Shown here: positions 18,704 through 25,816 of the stretch, one piece after another
How positions within the stretch are numbered: the stretch's first letter is position 1
Layout of the letters: each line of letters begins with the position of its first letter
Assembly (NCBI GenBank): GCA_002304925.1
Contig: DBPT01000011.1
Location: 9,626 to 73,625 of the forward strand
Source: Prolixibacteraceae bacterium UBA1413
GTDB taxonomy: Bacteria; Bacteroidota; Bacteroidia; Bacteroidales; Prolixibacteraceae
Reading direction: 5' to 3'
Length of the DNA: 64,000 nt
The notes under the pieces: model-generated
The model's input: the letters and a program-made list of their open reading frames with translations, nothing else
What the model was told of the DNA's origin: nothing
Databases searched by the model: none
Position numbers and translations under genes: made by a program

Positions 18704-20208
18704 ACAAAACTTTGCTGAAATTCACAATCGGATTCGTGGCGGCATGGCTGGTTTCGTGCCAGGCCAGGGTCGATTCGTTCGTCGAAATCCCAAGGCTGCC
18801 CCTTATTTTTCCCGATTATACGGGCATCACTATTCCCCCCAATATTGCTCCGCTCAATTTCAAAATCAACGAACCCGGGAAGGCTTATGAAGTGAGGTTC
18901 ACAGCCGGCGGGGAAAAGCCTTTGGTGGTCAGGAGCGGCAAATCATCCATCAGGATTGACCTGGGCAAATGGCGCCAAATGCTGCAACAGGGAGCTGGCT
19001 CCGATCTGCAAATTGATGTATTTGTGAAGTCAGAGCAGGGAGAATGGCAAAAATTCCGCTCCATTGTCAACGAAATCAGCACTGAGAAAATTGACAGCCA
19101 TCTGGCTTACCGGCTGATCAATACCGGCTATGTATTGTGGAATAAGCTGGGAATTTACCAGCGCAACCTTGAGAATTTCGATGAGAAGCCCATCCTGGAA
19201 AACAAATCGGTCGAATATGGGTGTATGAACTGCCATGCATTCAGCAGAAACGATCCTGACTATATGATGATCCATATCCGGGCCATTCACGGGGGGACTT
19301 TTATCAACCGTAAGGGGGAGATGAAAAAGGTGGACACCAAAACCAACTATACCGTCAGCGCCGGAGCATATCCCAGCTGGCATCCCGACGGAAGGCACAT
19401 TGCCTATTCCGTCAACAACATCGGCCAGAATTTCTGCACCGGGGAGGTTCGGATTGAAGTGTCGGACGCATATTCAGACCTCATTGTGTACGATTCCCAG
19501 GAAGACATCGTCACCACTTCGCCCGCGGTGTCGACGGCCAACCGGGAGAATCTGCCGGCATGGTCGCCTGACGGGAAAACCCTTTACTTTACCAGTTCGC
19601 CTCCGGTGAATGGTCTGAATGACCGGATTCATGAGCGGTACGATCTGCTGCGTATCGGTTTTGACGTCGCCACCCACGCCTGGGGAACCGTTGATACGGT
19701 CCTTTCACACCGGCAGTTAGGAAAAAGCATCAGTTTCCCCAAAGTATCGCCCGACGGGAAATTCCTGATGTTCTGCACCAGCGACAACGGTTATTTTACC
19801 ATCCACCACCCTATGAGCGACCTGAACCTGCTGAACCTGGAGACCGGGGAATACCGGAAAATGGAGATCAACAGCCCCCATACCGAAAGCTACCACAGTT
19901 TTTCAAGCAGCGGAAGGTGGTTTGTTTTTACCAGCAAACGCCTCGACGGCCTTTTTGCCCGTCCCTTCTTCTCCTTCCTCGACGAAAACGGCAATGCCTC
20001 AAAACCTTTTGTGATGCCCCAGAAAGATCCCGGATTTTACCAGACCTTTATCAAAAACTACAACATTCCCGAACTGATTACCGGCGAAGTAAAGGTTTCC
20101 CCGCTCGCCATACGAAATACCATCCTTGGACCTTCCGTCCCTGCCGGGCTGGCTGCCGGAGTTGACACGGCCTATATGAAACAACATCTTTCAATGACGG
20201 TGAAATAG
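18700..20208 (+). CDS. PD40/TolB-like propeller lipoprotein with CxxCH motif (copy B)
   Basis: The 502-residue protein has a good lipobox 'WLVSC' (Cys20), so it is probably a lipoprotein. It shares most motifs with copy A at 11762-13243: 'PPNIAPLNFKI', 'LGIYQRNLENFDEKPILEN', then 'YGCMNCHAF' with Cys175, Cys178 and His179, and PD40 blades 'YPSWHPDGRHIAYS', 'LPAWSPDGKTLYFTS' and 'FPKVSPDGKFLMFCTS'. The single CxxCH is conserved in both paralogues and could bind c-type heme or a metal; this is inferred. It starts within the stop codon of the membrane-protein gene (ATGA). A bidirectional terminator follows at 20240-20272. Confidence 0.77.
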   Translation: MNKTLLKFTIGFVAAWLVSCQARVDSFVEIPRLPLIFPDYTGITIPPNIAPLNFKINEPGKAYEVRFTAGGEKPLVVRSGKSSIRIDLGKWRQMLQQGAGSDLQIDVFVKSEQGEWQKFRSIVNEISTEKIDSHLAYRLINTGYVLWNKLGIYQRNLENFDEKPILENKSVEYGCMNCHAFSRNDPDYMMIHIRAIHGGTFINRKGEMKKVDTKTNYTVSAGAYPSWHPDGRHIAYSVNNIGQNFCTGEVRIEVSDAYSDLIVYDSQEDIVTTSPAVSTANRENLPAWSPDGKTLYFTSSPPVNGLNDRIHERYDLLRIGFDVATHAWGTVDTVLSHRQLGKSISFPKVSPDGKFLMFCTSDNGYFTIHHPMSDLNLLNLETGEYRKMEINSPHTESYHSFSSSGRWFVFTSKRLDGLFARPFFSFLDENGNASKPFVMPQKDPGFYQTFIKNYNIPELITGEVKVSPLAIRNTILGPSVPAGLAAGVDTAYMKQHLSMTVK

Positions 20209-20239
20209 GGGTTTCCGGCATTCCGTTGCCGGTGAAGGT

Positions 20240-20272
20240 AAAAAAGGCTGTCCTTGCGGGACAGCCTTTTTT
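20240..20272. terminator. Bidirectional intrinsic terminator
   Basis: The stem GGCTGTCC (20246-20253) pairs with GGACAGCC (20259-20266). Six A residues lie before it and six T residues after it, so it can work on both strands. It separates the convergent propeller gene (ends 20208) and the CBM9-like gene (ends 20299). Confidence 0.9.
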
Positions 20273-20298
20273 CGTTATTGATAAACACCCTGAGGTGC

Positions 20299-22086
20299 TC
20301 ACTTCAGGAATTTCACAACGACATTACCCGCCTTGACAAAATACAAACCTTTGGTGTAGGAACTGACATCAAAGGTATGCCGTGTTCCGGGAACCAGCGC
20401 TTCCTCCATTTTAACCCCCAGGCTGTTGTAGATCGTGACCCGGGTATTGGGAGCATTCAGCTCAACGGTCAGATTACGTACGGCCGGATTGGGGTAGACC
20501 TTGAAGGAGGCCATTTCAGGCATGGCCGCACTGGTCGTTAGGGCCAAATCCGCTTCACTAATCAGCAAAATGCTGTCAAGGAATACCGTACCCACTGCCT
20601 GGGTAAGCATGAACTGGATTTTCTGTACGGTAGTCGGGATTATCTGATCGAAAGTCACATGGAAGGTATACCAGGTGGGTGTCGTGGTAACCGGGAAGGT
20701 CCATTCCGATCTTCCATTCGTTGCATGCTCATCGCCGGAAGCACCGTAGCGGTTGTAGTTATTCGCTCCGGTATCCTCAAAGTCGACGCAGATATTCCTG
20801 TCTCTGTCCGCCCAGGCAACGAATTTCAAGATGTACGGAATATCGGGGAGTGCTGTAAACTGACCTGTCTGGTTGAACTGGTAGTGCCAGTTTTCGGTGG
20901 AATGGGCGGTATCCACCTGACACACAACATAACCATCTATCACCGTCCAGGGTTGACCATATACTCCGTCAACCCATCCGCCCCAGAATAGGGGCTGACC
21001 GTTTTCGTTCAGCTGGTCAAAAAGGCCGTTTTTAATAAGGTTCAACTCCCACACGGTCGGGATTTGTCCGCTGATGGTGACTTCCACTTCGGCATCCACG
21101 TAAGAACCGTCGACAGCCTCAGCCTTCACCTTGACCACCCCGTCGGCAACGCCTGTCAATAGACCGGTCTGGTCTATGGTTGCCTTTCCCGTCACCGATT
21201 CCACCGACCATCTCAACGTTTGTTCTGTTGCATCAGGGGGATCAATGGTAGCGACAATCTGCAGGGTCCCGTTGTCCTCGGTAATGGTTCCCCCGGTAAG
21301 GGTGATGGCATCGATATACACCTTGTCACCCACGCCATCCAGCGTAATCAACCCGCATGCATCCATGTTGGAGTAAGACTCGTTGACAAGACCGGTATTG
21401 GCCCATACGGCGCGTTTGCGGTTCGAACTCGACGGTGTGGGATCGGAAGACTCTTTGTCACAGACGGTCACATCGAATCCGAGAATACCCGACCTGTCCA
21501 TGGCAACACCTTCCTTATCGGTCATCAGGCTGAACGGAACGAAAAACTCGCAGGTCCATGTGGGATTCTCCACTTTGTAAGCCCATACCCATCCGGAGGT
21601 GGCCGTAGTGGGTGTGCCGTCGATCTTTGCTTGCACCGGTACCGGAGCAAACTGGTAATGCCCCTGATTGCCACCTTTGTTTTCAGACGAACCGCCAAGA
21701 CCATCCTCAAGGACGTAGTTTACGTCAAAATAGATCTCCACCTTGTCATATTCCCAATGGTTGGCGGCTCCGGCCGCGTATGCAGGATACCATTCGTCAT
21801 CCTTCACCGTAATAAAAACATAAAAACCGTCTGCATCCCACAACATCTCCCAGGTGGATTCACCCGGTGCACCAATTGTGGCCGGAGCTGGAGCCGGGGC
21901 GGTATTGCCGACAAAAGGCTGGTCAATGTTGTACTTATTGGCCACATCATAAGCAGCATCCCTGACACCGTCAATCACAGGCTTAGTTTCAGCCTTCATG
22001 ACAACACCTTCAGGCTTCTGTGCATAGGCAGCAGTCATGATTACAGCCAAAACCAATAAAGTAAAGATTCTTTTCATACGCTTCAT
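20299..22086 (-). CDS. Secreted multi-domain carbohydrate-binding protein with T9SS sorting domain
   Basis: The 595-residue protein has a signal peptide ending 'AAYAQ' near residue 23. Residues 25-240 form a CBM9/DOMON-like domain ('KPVIDGVRDAAYD', 'MLWDADGFYVFITVKDDEW', 'DKVEIYFDVN'). Residues 250-345 look like a bacterial Ig-like (BIG2) domain ('LTGGTITEDNGTLQIVATI'). Residues 350-520 resemble CBM4/9 ('LIKNGLFDQLNENGQPLFWGG'). The last 75 residues are a T9SS sorting domain ('FKVYPNPAVRNLTVEL', 'YTKGLYFVKA'). No catalytic domain is visible, so it is likely a surface glycan-binding protein. It is transcribed divergently from the CotH gene. Confidence 0.82.
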   Translation of the reverse strand: MKRMKRIFTLLVLAVIMTAAYAQKPEGVVMKAETKPVIDGVRDAAYDVANKYNIDQPFVGNTAPAPAPATIGAPGESTWEMLWDADGFYVFITVKDDEWYPAYAAGAANHWEYDKVEIYFDVNYVLEDGLGGSSENKGGNQGHYQFAPVPVQAKIDGTPTTATSGWVWAYKVENPTWTCEFFVPFSLMTDKEGVAMDRSGILGFDVTVCDKESSDPTPSSSNRKRAVWANTGLVNESYSNMDACGLITLDGVGDKVYIDAITLTGGTITEDNGTLQIVATIDPPDATEQTLRWSVESVTGKATIDQTGLLTGVADGVVKVKAEAVDGSYVDAEVEVTISGQIPTVWELNLIKNGLFDQLNENGQPLFWGGWVDGVYGQPWTVIDGYVVCQVDTAHSTENWHYQFNQTGQFTALPDIPYILKFVAWADRDRNICVDFEDTGANNYNRYGASGDEHATNGRSEWTFPVTTTPTWYTFHVTFDQIIPTTVQKIQFMLTQAVGTVFLDSILLISEADLALTTSAAMPEMASFKVYPNPAVRNLTVELNAPNTRVTIYNSLGVKMEEALVPGTRHTFDVSSYTKGLYFVKAGNVVVKFLK

Positions 22087-22393
22087 TTTTAAAGATTAGT
22101 AATTATTGTTTCAGTATTAGAATGTCTTTCTCAGGTAATAAGCGGTAAAGTTATAAAAATGTTTGAAAAATGGAATATCCGGTAAAGATAATTTTTTCCG
22201 GCATACAATAGTGTTCTATTATTTTGATTTCGGTGCCTGGCAAAGAATACGCAAAACAGTTTGTTATGACATAAGATTCCTCACGGTGTCAACTAAAATG
22301 GAATCAACAGAAATGCTGAATAATTTTATCTATTTTTGACGTACGACAAAAAGGGGGAATAAACGTTTGATATTTCTTATTAAAGTACAAAAA
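22087..22393. promoter_or_regulatory. Divergent AT-rich intergenic region
   Basis: About 300 bp between the CBM9-like gene and the CotH gene, with no ORF. On the plus strand TATTTTTG at 22331-22338 is a full -7 match lying 63 bases before the CotH ATG at 22394, further than in the other genes here. No clear minus-strand box or repeat was found. Confidence 0.35.
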
Positions 22394-25300
22394 ATGCGAA
22401 GGATCATTACATGCTTGGTTCTGTTAGTCCTTGTTATCAGGGTGGAAGTCTCTGCCCAGCTCTTTGTGGACTGGGGGTCCCAATGGTCTTATTTCAAGGG
22501 GATTTCAGAGCCCTCCCAACCCATTGATCTTTGGAGAACCGCCGGATTCAATGCAACAGGATGGGCAGTAGGTAATGCTCCTTTCCGGTATGGTGACGGA
22601 ACAGGCGGAACCCTGCTCACGGACATGTTAGGGAAATACACCACTTTTTATATCCGGAAAGAGATTTTTGTCGAAACCCTGGACAACATCGACGAATTGA
22701 GGATCGATGTGGATTATGATGATGGTTTTGTCTTATGGATCAATGGCGTTCAGATTTTGCAAAGCAATGTTCCTTCGAATTATGCATACACCCAGGGCGC
22801 CATTAACTCTCACGAGTCGGGTGAGTTTGAACGCTATACCCTGAGGAAGGAGCAACTGCCTTTGGCGGAAGGAGCGAATCTGATTGCCGTGCAGGGATTT
22901 AATCTTTCAAAATCAAGCAGCGATTTTTACCTGGACCTGAAAATGGAAGGTGTAAAATGGCTGCCGGAAACCACCGGTGTGAACTGCGACCGACCCAGCG
23001 GATTTTACACCACTCCCTTTGTGGCAAAGATCAGTTCGCTTTTCGGGGGTGAAACGGTAAAATACACCCTGGACGGGAGTGATCCGAGGTCTTCAGCAAC
23101 TGCTATTGAAGCTTTTTCCCCTGTCTCAGTGACGATAGATCCCGCAACAACCCTGGGAGGAAGAGCGAAAACCGGTGTCGTCATACTGAGAGCGTCAAAA
23201 TTTGAAGAGGGTTTCGATCCCAGCAAACCGGTTACCCGTTCTTATATTTTTATTGACCGGGTGAAGGAAGTGACCGCCCACCCCGGGGGAAACTGGCCTG
23301 CATCTGGGGTAAACGGACAGGTTATCGATTTGCCGATGGATGCAAAAATCATCAACGACAGCCGGTATGCCAGCCTGATCGATGACGCTCTGCTGGACCT
23401 GCCATCCCTCTCTTTGGTCGTTGATCCGGGGGATCTGTTCAACCCGAACTATGGAATTTATGTGAATGCAAGTTACCACGGGCGTTCCTGGGAACGGTTC
23501 GCCAATGTGGAACTGATAAATCCAGACGGAAGTCCGGGATTTAACATAAATGCAGGGCTCCGGATCAGAGGAGGATGGAGTCGCCACGATGAGTTTGCCA
23601 AACATGCTTTCAGGCTCTTTTTCAGGTCGGAATACGGAGAACGCAAACTCAGGTTCCCCTTGTTCGGGGATGAAGGGGTCAATGAATTTGACAAGGTGGA
23701 TCTGAGATGCAGCCAGAACTATTCCTGGAGCAAGGGTGGAGAAGAAGCCCCTTATTGTACCATGAACAGGGATGTTTTCTCACGCGATTGCCAAAGGGAC
23801 ATGCTTCAGCCTTACACTCGAAGCAGGTATTATCATTTGTACCTGAACGGGCTCTACTGGGGGATCTACCAAACCCAGGAACGGGCCGAAGAATCCTTCG
23901 CTGAATCCTATTTCGGAGGAGATGAGGAAGATTATGACGTGATCAAAGTTAATATCGGCGATGATTTTAATAATTTTGGGATCGAAGCTACGAATGGAAA
24001 TACGGATGCCTGGCAACGGATTTGGGAAATGTGCCTGCAGGGATTTGCGGTAAACGCCAACTATTATAAATTGATAGGATCCAATTCATTCGGAGAAGCA
24101 GACACTTCGCTAACGGTATGGGTCGATATTGATAACCTGATCGATTACATGCTGATCATTTTTTATACCGGGAATTTTGACGCGCCGGTATCCAAGTTCT
24201 CAAGCAACTACAACCCGAATAATTTCTATGCCATATACAACAGAAACCAAAAGCGGGAAGGATTTAAATTTCTCCAACACGATTCAGAACACACCCTCCT
24301 TACCGATCCGGTCGGCCCCGGGGTTGGCATTAATGAAAACCGGGTGAACATCGGCCGTGTATCTCCGACAATGAACGTCACCAGCTTCCAAAGATTCCAC
24401 CCGCAATGGCTTCATTTCAAACTTTCCCAGAATGTAGAATACAGGATCAGGTTTGCCGACCGGGTGTACCGTCACTTTTTCAACAGCGGGGTGTTCCATC
24501 CCGATTCCTGCGTCCGTCGTTTCCGGAAAACCTCCGATCAACTGGAGCTTGCCATCATTGCCGAATCGGCCCGCTGGGGGGATCAGGGCAGCTGGCCGGC
24601 CCGAACAAAAGATGATGACTGGTTACCGGCAGTGAACCAGGTCGTCTATGAATACATCCCTTTTAGGAGCGCCATCGTATTAAAACAGTTGCAGGATGAA
24701 CAGCTTTACGGATCGTTGCAGCCACCGGTTTTTACCAACAGCGGATCCGTCATTGAGCAGTACAGGCTGACCATCGCAGGAGACTACACCCTGCTGATGG
24801 AGAACCCGAATCAGACCGGCTCCATTATTTACACCACCGATGGCAAAGACCCCAGGGCTGTCGGTGGGGCAGAATCGAACACATCCCTGAACGGCGGGAG
24901 ATCCAAAGAACTGGTGATTCATCCGGGACAAAAGCTAAAAGCCAGGATTAAATACGGCGCTGTGTGGAGCGCACTCCACGAAGTCCATTTCCAGGACGAA
25001 TCACTGTTCAGCAACCTGAAAATTACGGAACTCCATTATCACCCCCTGGATCAGGGGAATTATCCGGGCACCGAACTGGAGTTCATTGAATTAAAAAACA
25101 CGGGAAACACCACCCTTGATCTGTCGGGAATTGCCTTTACCGAAGGCATCCGGTATACTTTTCCGGAAGGGACGCTTCTGCCGCCGCAATCCTTTATCGT
25201 GCTGGCTTCAAACGGTGAAGCTTTCAGAAATTTCTACGGATTCTCCCCTTTCGGCACATATTCAGGAAACCTTTCCAATTCCGGAGAGAAAATCACACTG

Positions 25301-25789
25301 ATGACCGGCGATAAAGAGAGGATCATTTCTTTTACATATTCCGACACCCCGCCCTGGCCTGAGAAAGCCGACGGCGATGGTTTTTCACTTGTCTCAGTCG
25401 AGCGGAATCCGCAGGGAAATCCCGGTTACCCCGAATACTGGACGACCTCGGGCAATACCCACGGTTCCCCTGCAGCCGACGACATTATCTCTTCCGTTCT
25501 GCCCTCCGCGATTTCTTCCGGCAAAAGCCTGATGATGACCTTATACCCTAATCCGGCAAAAACTTCCGTGACCATTCAACTCTCAGTGCCCCGGGGCGAA
25601 AATGCCGATGTCAGGCTGTATGACATGAACGGCAGAATCATCCAATCCCTGGCCAGTCAATATTTTCCTGCAGGCGAACACCAAAAGACCATCCCCCTGG
25701 AGAATCTTACCTTATCTCCCGGACTCTACATCCTGACATGCCAGTCAGCATCCTCATCGACCTCCCGTAAGCTGATGATTGCGCCATGA
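22394..25789 (+). CDS. Secreted CotH-kinase protein with lamin-tail and T9SS domains
   Basis: The 1131-residue exported protein has its start at ATG 22394, which gives a signal peptide ('MRRIITCLVLLVLVIRV', ending 'SAQ'). A TTG extension at 22367 is not needed. Domains in order are: an N-terminal beta domain; a chitobiase/hexosaminidase C-terminal-type repeat ('VKYTLDGSDPRSS') near 225-280; a CotH kinase domain about 330-680 ('GLRIRGGWSRHDEFAKHAF', 'YYHLYLNGLYWGIYQTQER', 'FLQHDSEHTLL'); a second 'IIYTTDGKDPRAVGG' module; a lamin-tail domain near 875-970 ('ELEFIELKNTGNTTLDLSG'); and a T9SS sorting domain ('TLYPNPAKTSVTIQL'). CotH proteins can phosphorylate secreted proteins; the substrate here is unknown. 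Confidence 0.85.
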   Translation: MRRIITCLVLLVLVIRVEVSAQLFVDWGSQWSYFKGISEPSQPIDLWRTAGFNATGWAVGNAPFRYGDGTGGTLLTDMLGKYTTFYIRKEIFVETLDNIDELRIDVDYDDGFVLWINGVQILQSNVPSNYAYTQGAINSHESGEFERYTLRKEQLPLAEGANLIAVQGFNLSKSSSDFYLDLKMEGVKWLPETTGVNCDRPSGFYTTPFVAKISSLFGGETVKYTLDGSDPRSSATAIEAFSPVSVTIDPATTLGGRAKTGVVILRASKFEEGFDPSKPVTRSYIFIDRVKEVTAHPGGNWPASGVNGQVIDLPMDAKIINDSRYASLIDDALLDLPSLSLVVDPGDLFNPNYGIYVNASYHGRSWERFANVELINPDGSPGFNINAGLRIRGGWSRHDEFAKHAFRLFFRSEYGERKLRFPLFGDEGVNEFDKVDLRCSQNYSWSKGGEEAPYCTMNRDVFSRDCQRDMLQPYTRSRYYHLYLNGLYWGIYQTQERAEESFAESYFGGDEEDYDVIKVNIGDDFNNFGIEATNGNTDAWQRIWEMCLQGFAVNANYYKLIGSNSFGEADTSLTVWVDIDNLIDYMLIIFYTGNFDAPVSKFSSNYNPNNFYAIYNRNQKREGFKFLQHDSEHTLLTDPVGPGVGINENRVNIGRVSPTMNVTSFQRFHPQWLHFKLSQNVEYRIRFADRVYRHFFNSGVFHPDSCVRRFRKTSDQLELAIIAESARWGDQGSWPARTKDDDWLPAVNQVVYEYIPFRSAIVLKQLQDEQLYGSLQPPVFTNSGSVIEQYRLTIAGDYTLLMENPNQTGSIIYTTDGKDPRAVGGAESNTSLNGGRSKELVIHPGQKLKARIKYGAVWSALHEVHFQDESLFSNLKITELHYHPLDQGNYPGTELEFIELKNTGNTTLDLSGIAFTEGIRYTFPEGTLLPPQSFIVLASNGEAFRNFYGFSPFGTYSGNLSNSGEKITLMTGDKERIISFTYSDTPPWPEKADGDGFSLVSVERNPQGNPGYPEYWTTSGNTHGSPAADDIISSVLPSAISSGKSLMMTLYPNPAKTSVTIQLSVPRGENADVRLYDMNGRIIQSLASQYFPAGEHQKTIPLENLTLSPGLYILTCQSASSSTSRKLMIAP

Positions 25790-25816
25790 CCCTCTCCTGG
25801 TTAATACTGATAACAG

